A stretch of 64,000 nt of DNA from Diabrotica undecimpunctata (lineage: Eukaryota > Arthropoda > Insecta > Coleoptera > Chrysomelidae). Below, piece after piece: positions 32,614-44,156 of the stretch; position 1 is the stretch's first letter, and each line of letters begins with the position of its first letter. The notes below the pieces were generated by a model. It saw only the letters and a list, made by a program, of their open reading frames with translations, was not told the origin of the DNA and searched no databases. Position numbers and translations under genes: made by a program. Location of the stretch: the NCBI RefSeq assembly GCF_040954645.1, contig NC_092810.1:77480160-77544159 (forward strand), in the 5' to 3' direction.

Positions 32614-33965
32614 CACACAACGCAAAAGTCTAGGGATATTTTTATAAATAGACGTATTTTGTTTATCTGTAATCAACTGAAAAAAAGAAATATAAAATTT
32701 GTAGTTTAAATTGTTGTTTAATATGTCAAAAACCATAAATTTCAAAAAACAGAAAATTGGAGCAAAAAAAAATATATTGCAAATCACCCATCTTTCACAT
32801 ACCATCATAAAGTGTTAAAAATACGAAATATAAACTTAAAATAAAGTATGGCCACCACGTTGGTTTATCATAGCTCTACATCTACTGTTCGTGCTTTGAA
32901 TCACATTGTTAATGTCTGCTTGAGGTAGTTGTGTCCATTGTTCTATCAGAAGCTCTTTTAATTGAAATTCATTGTAGATATTGCCCATATGTGGAGTAAT
33001 TCTTCGTTTAATCATGTCCCATACATGCTCAATGGGATTCAAGTCCGGTGATTGTGCTGGCCACAGCAATACATCAATACCCTCGTTATCCAACCAGTTT
33101 GTTACAATATGCGCAACATGTGGCCGAGCGTTATCATGCATAAAGTAAAAATTTTCTCCAACAGCAGCAGCAAACGGGCCCACAACAGGTTCAAGAATAG
33201 TGTCCAAATATTGCTGACTTGTGAGAAAGCCACGTGAGAAAATGAGAACCAAACTCTTGTCCGACGATAATCTGGATGAAATCCATATCTAGACTCGTCA
33301 CTAAACAAAACTGTGGCCCAGTCATTGTCACTCCTATTCTGAAACTCTTGAAATCAGGTTAATTTTGCACCGCGATTTTCTCTAGATAAAGGTAGACATC
33401 TCAGTGGTCGCCGACTACGAAGATTGGCTTCATGGAGACGATTCCTCACTGTACTGCTGCTAATTGTTACATTATGTGCAAGCTGTAATTCATTAACCAT
33501 TTCGGGTGCTGTAATTGTTGGTTGCCTTCTGGCATTTAAAATTAAATATCGGTCTTGAGCGACGGTTGTAGAGCGACCACTTTCTGGATGTTGCTCGGCT
33601 GGACTCCCAGTGTCTCTAAACCGACGCCACAAACGACTTACGACGCTTTGGGAGACACCCAGCCGGTCAGCAACTTGAGTTTGTCGCATGTCGTTGCATG
33701 GTAAAAAGACAATATCTTTAACTCACCTATTAAGCAAGAATGGTATAAAGTGACTAAAATTAAAAACAAACAAAACATAAAAATGTCGATTTTTTTGTCC
33801 CTTATAAAAAACATTCTAAAACACGTATTGCTATCAGTTTTACAATTTTTTTTTTAAAGAAGTGAGTGTCTGTATCAACATTTATAGTACAAGCAAATGT
33901 ATATGGTCATGAAATTTCGGTCATTGGTATTGTCAAATTATTAAAATATCCTTAGACTTTTGCGT

Positions 33966-33968
<3 letters not shown>
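32614..33968 (-). mobile_element. Tc1-type transposon, decayed
   Basis: Ends are inverted: ACAACGCAAAAGTCTAGGGA from 32617 against the reverse complement of about 33940-33968, ACAACGCAAAAGTCTAAGGA, continuing ATATTTT. TA-rich sequence flanks both sides, as expected for TA insertion. About 1.35 kb, with a broken transposase inside. Confidence 0.88.
32836..33689 (-). pseudogene. Tc1-type transposase (DD34E), broken
   Basis: N-terminal paired helix-turn-helix region at 33689-33354 (QTQVADRLGVSQSVVSRLWR, then TVRNRLHEANL). The catalytic part shows FSDESRYGF (first Asp, 33308-33250 frame), MHDNARPHVAHIV (second Asp) and SPDLNPIEHVWDMIKRRI (Glu). Thirty-four residues lie between the second Asp and Glu: DD34E. 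A stop at 33354 and a frame change near 33250 interrupt it. The usual N-terminal ~40 residues before QTQVAD are not recognisable. Confidence 0.88.

Positions 33969-33999
<31 letters not shown>
33968..33999. repeat. (TA)n microsatellite
   Basis: Short TA tract between the Tc1 relic and a LINE tail. First of the tracts that divide 33968-61445. Confidence 0.95.
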
Positions 34000-34003
<4 letters not shown>

Positions 34004-34853
34004 ACTACCGGTTCAATATATAACAAATCTGTGCAAATCTTAGCATATGCTGATGATATCAATATTGTTGGGAGAAGGGAAAACGCAGCACGAGAGGCGT
34101 ACGTAGCATTAAAGGAAGCGGCTACAAAAATGGGTTTAATAATAAACACCAACAAAACAAAATACATGAAAATAGGTACGCAACCACAAACACTACGGCC
34201 ACTTGTTATAGAAAATGACGTCATCGAAGCAGTTAACGAATTTGTATACCTGGGAACGCTCGTCAATACTGAAAATGACACTACCGCAGAGATAAACCGC
34301 AGAATTTGCACGGCTAATAGATGCTATTTTGGGCTTAATCTCCTTTTTAAATCTACAGTTATATCAAGAAATACAAAAGTAAAACTCTACAAAACAATAA
34401 TACGCCCAGTCCTAACATATGGTTCAGAAACCTGGACTTTAACAAAAAGCAATGAAAACATGTTAGGATGTTTCGAAAGAAAAATACTAAGGCGCATCTA
34501 TGGAGCGGTAAATGAAAATGGTGTCTGGAGAAGACGATACAACTTCGAACTCTATAGGATATACCAGGAACCAGATATCGTAAAACACATAAAGATAGGA
34601 CGTCTGAGGTGGGTAGGCCATGTAATGCGGATGGAGCAAACCGACCCAGCTAGAAAAACGCTCCTTGATAGACCTATTGGTCAAAGAAGAAGAGGAAGAC
34701 CCAGAACAAGATTCCTAGATAACATAGACCAAGATATGAGAAATATGGAAATACGTGCTTGGCGGAGGAAGGCGATGGATAGGGACGACTGGAGAAAAAT
34801 TCTTGGGGAGGCTGGGACCCACACAGGGTTGTAAAGCCAAAATGATGATGATG
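34000..34853 (+). pseudogene. RTE-like LINE, 3' third, open but 5'-truncated
   Basis: Open to TAA at 34834. Begins exactly around the RT catalytic box (QILAYADDINIVGR), then NEFVYLGTLV, LYKTIIRPVLTYGSETWTL, FERKILRRIYG and IGRLRWVGHVMRMEQTDPAR, ending RRGRPRTRFLDNI. This is the standard tail of RTE-type LINE proteins. The copy ends with an (ATG)n-like tail (34841-34853) that runs into (TA)n. 5' truncation is usual for LINEs. Uninterrupted over 275 codons, so fairly recent. Confidence 0.88.
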
Positions 34854-34860
34854 ATATATA

Positions 34861-34913
<53 letters not shown>
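34854..34913. repeat. (TA)n microsatellite
   Basis: One TTA interruption near 34864. Separates the LINE tail from a PLE tail. Confidence 0.97.
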
Positions 34914-34915
<2 letters not shown>

Positions 34916-35730
34916 CGCCACAAAACAACCATCAGAAACGCTCCTTTATTGAAATGTGTGAGATCCTCAAGAACTCATCGGCAATAAACAAAAGAACCGA
35001 CATCGACAATTTGAGCCAGGTTTACCACTCTCTCATCTTACGAAATAAATGATACCAATTATTCTTCAGTTAAAAGTTGGCATATTTTTTGTTCAAAATA
35101 ATAACAAAATTATCCCCTATTTCCAAGTTTCATTAAAACATAAATTAAAAATAATATATCAAATATTTCCGCCATATAAATTCCACCTGTCCAACTAATT
35201 ATGCAATGTCCCCTGTAGAAGTTCATAATTGTCTCAAACCTTGGAATTTGGTGACACATGGCCCTTGAAAAAAATTTTCGGTATCGCGTCAAGATGTTTG
35301 CTTAGATTGCAATAAATCAGAACTTGGTTGGTCTTCAGTGGAGAACCATCTAAATGAAGCCAAATGTTCGTTTAAAATTTTTTAAATATTCATATCTACG
35401 AATATGAACATTATTTTCTGCAAAGTTTGTGTGTTTTTTGTTTTTGTTTTTTGTTTTTTCTTTTTTGGTTAAGTTAGTTTTAAATAAGGAGTAAAGTGTA
35501 CAGTAGATATGATAACATCGATAACATACTACATATTGAGTTGTAAGTTATGAACTATATCTGTATTTCTTATAAACTCAATGTCATTTGTTATATTTTA
35601 GAGAACTGATGAAGCTTTAGAAATATAAAGCGAAACGTCTTCAATAAACTTATGAAGTAGTTGACTTCTTTTTTTATTTTGCCAACCTGAATGACCGATT
35701 AAACCTCTGAATTCACTAGTTGAATACTTT

Positions 35731-35732
<2 letters not shown>
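34914..35732 (+). mobile_element. PLE 3 tail: C-terminus of the RT protein and 3' UTR
   Basis: 34920-35052 reads RSFIEMCEILKNSSAINKRT, then DNLSQVYHSLI and a stop, which is the C-terminal end of a Penelope-type protein. The 3' UTR follows, with a hammerhead-like motif at 35606-35640, and it ends at (TA)n. TA flanks both sides. Sequence differs from PLE 1 and PLE 2, so this is a third family. Confidence 0.7.
35606..35640 (+). ncRNA. Hammerhead-ribozyme-like motif, PLE 3
   Basis: CTGATGA 35606-35612, a 6-bp stem II (GCTTTA/TAAAGC, 35614-35631), GAAA 35632-35635, then CGTC. Core bases are canonical; stem III and stem I are not clear by eye. Confidence 0.5.

Positions 35733-35810
<78 letters not shown>
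35733..35810. repeat. (TA)n microsatellite
   Basis: Between PLE 3 and the 3' LTR of element C. Confidence 0.98.
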
Positions 35811-35811
<1 letters not shown>

Positions 35812-35812
<1 letters not shown>

Positions 35813-36157
35813 GTTAGATCACTAATCACGGATTTAACTTTTTAAAAAAAGAACTTTATTTGTTACAAATTAAATATTAAATAATAGTACAAAATTAAAT
35901 TAATTTAAAATGACTACAATAACTGGACTGGTCGAAGTTGCAGCTAAGAGTGGTTCCGGCATCTGAAAATGGTAATTTATAGGTTTGGTATGAAATGCTG
36001 AATCGCTGTTCCCATGAATATTGGCCAACGGTTCGTACAAAGTTGAGAAGAGTTTTACAAAGAGCTGCGTGCTCAGCGGTTTCTATGGGAATGGTATGAT
36101 GAAATCTGAAGTCGGCGAACTTAAGCTAGTTCAAGGTTAATATTTTCTTATATAACA
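35812..36157 (-). repeat. 3' LTR of element C
   Basis: 346 bp, matching 46025-46352. It starts (plus strand) CGTTAGATC where the other copy has TGTTAGATT and ends ATATAACA. It carries about 17 bases near 36053 that the other LTR lacks. Confidence 0.92.
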
Positions 36158-36170
36158 GCTCCCCTTATTA
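36158..36170 (-). other. Polypurine tract of element C
   Basis: Minus strand AATAAGGGGAGC directly before the 3' LTR; primes plus-strand synthesis. Confidence 0.65.
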
Positions 36171-36561
36171 GTGAAAAGTCAATGCCATTGCTTTGACTTT
36201 TACAGAGTAATTGGTGTTTCTGTTTCGCTTTCTTGTTGGACATTGGATCTTCTTCTGAAGGAGGCTAAGCCCTGAAGTTTCTGTCTAATGGAATTTCTGC
36301 GTGGTAATGAAGTTGGAGGCTGATCCTGGGACAAGGAGATTGCAATTTTTGGGAATATTTTGGTTCGGTATTTGCAGAAAAGATATAAGATAACTAGGAT
36401 AATAATCAGGGATAAGGTTGATATAGTGAATACGGGTAGATGTTCCTCAATAAATGATTGGCTTATAATATGGTCCAGTTCTTCTGAATATTGGTCCAAT
36501 TTGTGTTGTGCAATATTTAAGTCATCTACGTTGATCTTACTGAGTTTTATAATCTATTTCT

Positions 36562-38842
36562 AATGAGTGTAGAGTAATAAAATCTCATGAAGTATTCAAA
36601 AGCGCTACAGGGTAATCCGTCAATAATCCGTCAATAAATTCCGTCCGCATTGCAAAATTCTGTCGTTTCATAAAGAGCAGGTAGGTATCACCCTGTTTTA
36701 AGGGATTAGTCCATTGTTATCGACAGATAAACACTGAGCCAGAGGAGCGCTAGTGGGTTAATTGACAAAAGAATATGCATTCTTAAAAATCATATTAAAG
36801 GAAATAAAAATGTAATACAGCAGAACAGTGTTATTAAAAAAATATAAAATGTAACAATAAAATATATACGAACCGAAATCGGGAAATACTCACAAACACA
36901 CACGAATGAACTTTACATATTGAAACACTTGTGGGGAGTTTAAATCAATTTATTCACAAAAACTACAAAAACTTTACTGGATACGTTATTACAATTCTAC
37001 ATCACTATAGTCTTCATCCGAAGAACTGTCATCATCCCCTGGTGTTATAATTATAGGGTCAACCACCTGATCGACCAAGTTGTCCAGTTCCCACATTTTA
37101 TCTTCCTCTTTTAAAACATGCTGGATTGCTTTTTGCCAGTTCTCTGATGTGATTTCCATAATGGCTTGATCAAACAATACCTTGACATCTTTCATTTTAA
37201 ATGTGGTATTGTGCCTTGCAACATATCCTTTAACTTGTGCCCATATAAGTTCTATGGGATTTAATTCGCAATGATATGGCGGTAGGCGTAGCACAGTTAC
37301 TTTATACTTTTCTGCTACATCTTCTACGGCATATTTTATGAAGCGAGATTTATGTTGTTTTACTACGGCTAGTAGTTCCTTCTTTATTGAATTCGTCTCA
37401 AACTGAATACCTTTATTTGACAGCCAGTTAATAATTTCTTGCTTTCTCCAAGCTGAAGTTGGTACCTTCTCTATGCGCCTTGAATGGTAGCTTGCATTAT
37501 CCATAACCACGACCGAATCAGCTGGAAGAAATTTTAACATTTCCCCGAAGTAGTCTTCGAAGACATCCGAATTCATGTCCTCATGATAATCTCCCGTCCG
37601 ACACGACTCAAAGCTTAACAAACCTTCTTTTAAAAATCCTTCTTCGCTTCCAATGTGAGCAATTATAAGCCTCTTCCCTTTTCCCGAAGGCACTTTAATA
37701 CCCGTCGAAAGGCCTTCTATGAAAGCTTGGCGAGCACTTGTTACATTTTTATCTTGCCACATTTTTGGACTATATAACCTTCGTTTATCCACGTCTCATC
37801 AAGATAAAAAATTTTCTTGTGCTCTCTGCGGTACTGTTTTATAGTTCTCAAATATTTTTGTCTCCAGCAAATGATTTCATCACTTTCCAGTAATAGTGCC
37901 TTTCGATTGTGCTTTTCCCAGGAAAAATTCATACTTTTTAAAGTTTTCCATAAAAGTTTTCTGGATATCAAAGGAATATCGTTATCTTGGCTTATCTCCA
38001 TTAGTATTTTGTCAAGGGTGGGTATTTCCTTTTTAAAATAAAACGAATGAACTTTTCTTCGAATGTCACGTTTGGTGTCTTCACCTAAGATTTTTATTGG
38101 TCTTCCTGATTTTCTCTTGCATGGACTTAACTGGCCTGATATCTTTGTTTCTCGCAATAATTTAAAAATCGTGGACTGTCCAATTCCAGTCATTCGGGCA
38201 CATCGCTCAACACTTTCTTGCACAGACAAACTAGGGTGATCGTGTTTTATGCAATCATATACATTTAAAATTATAACTTTTTCACTAACAGATAGCGGAG
38301 AATTTTTTACACCTCTTTTCTTTGGAGTAAATGTCGCCATTTTATAACTTTTTCACTATTTCTATATCACAATATTACTGTACGTTTAATTGGTGTAGTA
38401 ACAATTACTAACTCGAATGTCGAATGTCGAATGATAATAATAAAATAAAAGAGGGATTATAATGAAAGTGTAAGTAAAACCTCATTACGCGTTATTAGTC
38501 TTCATGTTGATTTATTTTAGTTCTTAGTAATATTAGGAGGTGCGTCATACCCTTATCAGTTTCTTCTAATGCTTTTATTCGTTCAGTAAGGAAGTGAATT
38601 TGTTTTTATAAATAAAAATGTAATTAGCTTTAATGACCATATAATGGAATACGAGTTTGAAGAATAAGTTAATCGAAAAATTAAATAAAATTGGTTATCA
38701 CAAAATATCCAAAATATGATATTTTGAGGTACATCAATTTTTGACGACGAAGTTGACATCCGTCCATTTGCCTACGCCCATGACGACACCGAAATTCAGG
38801 CAAATTTTATGACACTTCATGATTTATTACTCTACACTCATT
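36562..38842 (-). mobile_element. Sailor-like (DD82E) IS630-Tc1-mariner-type transposon inside env
   Basis: The inverted ends share ATGAGTGTAGAGTAATAAA starting at 36563 and, reversed, ending at 38841. The inner part of the repeat (TCTCATGAAGT / TCATGAAGT) matches with a 2-base gap. Env sequence resumes on both sides. The left flank reads TA and the right TT, so the TA duplication is imperfect. About 2.3 kb with one transposase gene. Confidence 0.85.
36989..38340 (-). pseudogene. Sailor-like transposase, single frameshift
   Basis: ATG at 38340. The N-terminal helix-turn-helix (SLSVQESVERCARMTGIGQS) and a second DNA-binding part (KRKSGRPIKILGEDTKRDIR) are followed by the first catalytic Asp (FYLDETWINEGY), where the frame runs off (stop at 37741). 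The remaining part is open in the next frame (37792-36989): KMWQDKNVTSARQAFIEGLS, MDNASYHSRR (second Asp) and ELNPIELIWAQVKGYVAR (Glu). I count 82 residues between the second Asp and the Glu, matching the group I recall as DD82E/Sailor. One base lost near 37765 accounts for the break. A Ser/Asp-rich acidic tail ends the protein. It would cut and paste the element at TA sites. Confidence 0.85.
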
Positions 38843-38851
38843 TGAAACCAA
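38843..38851. other. Env sequence resuming after the transposon
   Basis: Env-derived bases directly beside the right inverted end of the Sailor-like element. Confidence 0.5.
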
Positions 38852-40200
38852 TTATAGTGGTTTCAATTTTGATAGGTGACTCTTTGTCTCAAAATGGTCA
38901 CAGCATCTGTAGGGTACGTTAACTGGGTGACTTCTATACGTGATATTTGTATATTTTTCAATTTGGTCTCTAGCATGAATTCTGGTACTGCCGATGAATG
39001 CAATACATTCGGGAATTAATCTTAAGATTGAATTTGTTTTGATTATTTGTGTAGTGACGTCTTTTCTTGCACATTTGATTGTTACTGGTAATGGATCGGA
39101 AATGGTTAGTAACCATAAATTTCGGTCAATTTCTTGTGCATTGTAACCTTGTGCCAAGAGCAGGACATCTGGCAAGTTTTTGGTAAGTTGCTGAGAGGTT
39201 TCAAAAGCTGGGCTTCACATATAGCATCTGTGTCTATGGGATACGGAAGAATGTCTGTACACATTCTTTGGTTTTGACTGATTTGTTTGCATTTTTCGGT
39301 GTCCATGGGTAAAACATATGAAATTGAATCATCATCTCGCGCTATGTATTTATTAACAGTTGAAAGTATATGATGAAAACCAGTTTGATTATCTAATATT
39401 GGTATTGAATATAATTGATACAAGGTGAATATTTCGGGATCAACTAACGGAATTTCGAGGACGAAAACAATTTTTGAATCAAGCTGATAAGCTTGCAGTT
39501 TTATTATGTCAATATACTGAGCTATATTTGACATATAAGTGGGTAGAGGCAATACGTTATTTTGTAATGACTGTGAGATTTCTTTTAATGCGTCCATTAA
39601 GACTATGTCTATTTTAAGTCTTTGTTAAAAGTTTCTTCGTCTATTTGCAATTTTTGAATTGTAGTGTTGAAAGTTCTTATAACTGAAGTGGTAACAGATA
39701 TTTGATTTTTTAGGAGATTTTCAATTTGAGTTTCATCGGAATTTATCTTATTTATACATTTATTAAAGTATTCGCCATCAGAGGCGTCTAAATTTCCAGT
39801 AATAGATTTCCAGATTGTTCCAATACCATTTACTAAACCGCGTTTTAGGCGTTTATTATAAGGTACTGTGTCAGAGGTTATTTCTTTATATTTTAAATTA
39901 ACGGAGTTTGAGATTTGTTTTAGCAGACTAACATGTGTCTGTACTTCGGCTTGAAAGGCAAGTTTTCTCGGTGTATCCACGTTAATAAATTTTTCTAACA
40001 GGTTTTCCAAAATGATGTCATTATTGGATATTGTAGTTTTGATAGGTAATAATTCTTTGTAAACAAGAAAAGTCCATTTGTCGTTAGATATTCGTATAGT
40101 TCCTTTTTCATGAAAAAAATTCCAATTGTGTTATTAATTGGAGTGAGGAGAATTTGGGATTGGACGATAGGAAGGAGTCCATAGAATCTGTAAAGGAAAA

Positions 40201-43200
40201 TTATTCAAAATAAGGTTTGAGTCTGTCAAAATTTACTTTAGAGGTTTGGTTAGTTTTGGGGTTAAGGATAATTGCGGAATTTGTAAAAACTTCTTGAATT
40301 TCGAAAGGTCCATTAAAAAGATTATCCGATTTTGATTTAATTTGGGATTCTTTTTCGTAAATTTTGTCACCAATTTTAAAATCAGGTCTTCGTTCTGAAA
40401 TATTCTCGTCAAATCTTACTTTCGCCTTTTCTTTCTGTCTTTCTGTTTTTGCTCTGGCTACTTTGTAAAAATATTCCATGCGATTATTCAGGTCTCGAAT
40501 ATATTTACTCATTAGTGTTTTTTGATTGTATAGAGTTTCTGGTGGTCGGCCTGCAGTGTGCCCAAATATAAGTTCATATGGTGTGAAACCGTGGGTCTTA
40601 TTCTTTGTGTTATAGCATATTATTGCATAAGGAAGTATAGTGAAGGGATGATCGTTTGGGTTCTCGGCTTGATTTGCTCTAATCATTTCTGAGAGTGTGG
40701 CATGAAACCTTTCTATAGATCCATTAGATTGTGGATGGTTAACGCTAGAAAATGTTAGTTTAATGTCGTATAATTCGCATAGATCTTTGATTATAGCATT
40801 CTCGAATTCTCGACCGCAGTCACAATGAATTCTTAGTGGTGTTCCATAGTGTTGAAAAAAGTGTAGGAGTGTCTTGACTACTGTTACTGCCTTTTTGTCT
40901 TCCAAAGGATAGGCTTGCGTGAATTTTGTCAATTCGTCACGAATAGTTAAAGCGTAGTTCCTAGTAGGGTATTCGAATATATCCATATTTATTCTTTCGA
41001 ATGGTGTTTTTGGAGTTTCTGTTATGACTAGTGGTCCACTTAAGTTTTTCCTGCAAATCTTAACTTTTTGGCAAATTTCACATGCTTCTACAAATTTCTC
41101 TACATCTTTTGTTAAATTCTTCCAATTGTATTTCTGCTTTATTCTTCTGACAGTTTCGTTTATTCCTCGATGTAAGTTGTTTTTACCGCAATGGTAATGA
41201 TCTAAAATTTGAGGGATTTCGTCTTCGCTGGCTGTTTTAATTATATTTTGACAGATTCTTAATTTTAATTCTTTGTCAGCAAAAATATAAGAAAATATTT
41301 CTAGGATAGGTAATTCGAGATTATTTTCGACGCAATATATTTTTGATTCGTCGAATTGATCTTTATTTGCAAAAAGTACAAGAAACAAGTGTGATATTAC
41401 TCGTTCGGGATCAAACGGTAATGGTATAATAAAATATTTTCGATCTTTTACAGTCTTGCTGTGTACAATATTAATTCTTCGGTTACTATATTCCATGTTT
41501 TCTTCGAATATGTCATTCATTATGTTCTCGTGGTGTTCTTCAAGTTTATTTTGCCAAAAAAATGTAACAATATTTTTGTTGGATTTGTCTAATAAGTACG
41601 TATTCGATGTTTTAATTTTAGAATAATCGATTATTGACTTTGTTCTATACAGTTCGATAAACTTGTCAAGTTCTTACGACATTTTTTCTATATTTTCTTC
41701 ATCGTCGTCTTCGTTTTCTTGAGTTTCCATGTCATCTTCATTCGATGCATGTAATGAGATTTTTGATTGAAAGTTTGCACAATCCTTGAAATGGTTAATC
41801 TTTATCCTTGAGAGGGCATCTGCATTTCTGTTTATTTTTCCTGCGCGATGTTCTATTTTATAATTGTATTCTTCGAGTTTTAGGCGCCAACGCGCTAATC
41901 GGCTTCCGGGATCTTTTATCGAGAAAAGCCATGTAAGGGGTCGATGATCTGTAATAAGGGTGAATTTTCGGCCAAAAAGATATGGTCTAAAATGTTTGAC
42001 TGCCCATACGATAGCTAATAGTTCTCTCTCTATAGTCGAATATTTTGTTTCGGCACCGCATAATGTTCTGGAGGCATAAGCTATGGGTAAATCTTTTCCA
42101 ATAGGCAGTTGCGATAGAACAGCTCCAATCGCGAATGCACTAGCGTCAGTTGTTAGTAAAAATGGTTCCTCTAAATTGGGATATATAAGTATTGGATCTG
42201 AAGTTAAAATATTTTTGAGTTCGTTAAAGGCTTCTTCGCAATCAGAATTAAAAATAAAAGGTACGTCTTTCTGAAATAGTTTCGTAAGTGGTTTAGAAAT
42301 TTTGGCAAAATTTGGAATAAATCTTCTATAGTAACCGGCTAAGCCTAAGAATGACTTTATTTCTTTGGTGTTCTTTGGTTCCGGGAAGTTTTTGATGCAA
42401 GATATTTTAGCTGGATTTGTTTTTACACCATTTTCTGTTACAAGGTGGCCCAAATATGCTACTTCTTTTCTTAAAAATTCGCACTTGTCTGGCTGTATTT
42501 TTAAATTTGCTTTTCGTAACATTTTAAAAACTTCTGTTAGTCGTGACATGTGATCATGAATAGTGGGTGAGTAGATAATTATGTCATCCATATACACTAA
42601 GCATCTTTCGTTTTATATTCCTAAGAGGATGTTGTCCATTACTCTTTGGAAAGTAGATGGAGCATTCATTAGTCCAAATGGCATGCGGACAAATTCGTAA
42701 TGTCCATTTTCGACGGAAAAGGCCGTTTTCTGGATGTCTTGTGGCTCGATTTCAATCTGGTGAAATCCAGACGCTAAATCTAGTGTTGTGAAGTATTGGC
42801 ATCTTCCTAGTTGGTCCAATAGTTCTGATATTTGTGGTAGAGGATAACGGTCTTGTACTGTGAGTTCGTTGAGTTTTCGATAATCAATAACAACTCGCCA
42901 TTTTTGTTTTCCTGGCGCATCTAATTTCTTCGGTACGACCCAGACTGGACTCGACCAGGGCGAGACACTTTTCTGGATTATTCCTTCTTCTAACATTTTA
43001 TTAATTTGCGTCTTTACCTCTTCCTTATGTATTTAAGGATATCTATAGGATTTAGTGAAGACAGGTTTAGCGTTGTTTGTTTCGATTTTGTGCTTGATTT
43101 CGTTTGTGAAGGTCAGTTTGTCGCCTTCGACATAAAATATATCTGCGTATTCAGTACATATATCTAGAATTAGTTCTTGTTCTTTGCAATTTAGATGATC

Positions 43201-44076
43201 AATTCTTAGTTGTTCTTTAATTATTCGTGTTCTATCTACTACGGGTTCTTCAAAATCATTTCCGTTGTAGGATAGGATTGTCTCCGAATTTTTGAAAGGT
43301 TCGATTGAAATGTCTGAAAATTCGATTGTCTTCGGCATAGCATTAGCATTTAGTACGGAAGTTAAGAATTCTCCATTTTCATCTACATGGACTAATGCAT
43401 GAGGTAATCTAACTTTTTCTATTTCTTGAGCTGATAATATGGCATCTGTATTTGATAAGTTGCATTTTAGTCTGCATATTTGTTCGGTCCGGCTGTCAAT
43501 GGTAATTCTGTTTTTTTCTTTTATTTGTTTTCTCTCTGGTCTTTCAAGATTTTTGTCTTGATGTCGGTTTTTTACGATAGTATATTTTTCATTTATAGGG
43601 TTTTGATATTTTAAATTTGATTCCTGTTTAGGATCTGATTTAATTTTTATTTTAGGTTCGTTTTGTCTTGTTTCTGTAGGGTGTGTCGGGTTTGTGTCTT
43701 TAGGAGGTGTGTTTGTCTCGTGTCCTACTTTGTGAAGGGTGACAGTTTTAAAATTTGTATGCAACTGTCGGGTTTTAAGATCTATTACGCATTCATAATG
43801 ATCTAGAAAGTCTAGGCCTATTATGCCATCGAAATCAATGTCTAAATTGAAAATAAAGACTTTGTGAGGATTATTGTCAGTGAAAGGAATCAGGACAGAC
43901 TCTGTTATTAACAATTTTTGATCGGTTATACCTTGAATAGTAACGTTTTCAGGAAATCTATTATAATAATTGCGTGCTGTGTTTTCTTTGAAAACAGTGA
44001 TTCCAGCACCTGTGTCGATTAAAAGTTTAAAAGTGTTGGTAGCATCGTTAATGTAATATAAATTTTTGGAACTCAT
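40201..44076 (-). pseudogene. pol: Pol of element C: protease, RT, RNase H, integrase, with three in-frame TAA
   Basis: One reading frame runs from at least 44076 to the stop at 40201, broken only by TAA at 43035-43033, 42615-42613 and 41676-41674. Protease: LLIDTGAGITVF, then [55 protein letters not shown] and the catalytic LVYMDDIIIYSP. RNase H: LTTDASAFAIGAVL, ERELLAIVWAV, TDHRPLTWL, NADALSR. Integrase: an HHCC zinc region (DHYHCGKNNLH ... CEICQ), then NMDIFEYPTR, RIHCDCGREFE and HPQSNGSIERFH, and a C-terminal FKIGDKIYEKE. Overlaps the gag end in another frame, implying frameshifted translation. At two of the stops related elements usually have Gln. Confidence 0.92.
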
Positions 44077-44156
44077 TGTATGAAATGGGGTTACATGAAT
44101 GTCTGTTCGGGAAAATTGAGATCCGGATGAAAGTTGTCCAAGTTGAGTGCTTGGAT

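Larger units (their letters stand above)
36200..40175 (-). pseudogene. Env-like gene of element C, frameshifted and split by a transposon
   Basis: The N-terminal part starts near 40175, just after a splice-acceptor-like tract (tttcctttacag) as expected for a spliced env mRNA, and changes frame near 40105. 40010-39609 carries a furin-type site RLKR followed by a fusion-peptide-like GLVNGIG. 39597-39106 and 39175-38852 continue in two further frames with several Cys. Then a 2.3-kb transposon interrupts (36562-38842). The C-terminal part (36550-36200) has one membrane segment (TLSLIIILVILYLFCKY) and a cytoplasmic tail. Errantiviral Env is the membrane fusion protein; this copy cannot make it. 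Breaks: near 40105, near 39612 (base loss in an A-run), near 39175, and the insertion. Confidence 0.8.

Noticed and set aside
43033..43035. TAA read as glutamine by the host
   Set aside because: Intact genes in the same window (I-LINE ORF1/ORF2, gag of C) end at TAA as a normal stop, so point mutation is the far simpler explanation.
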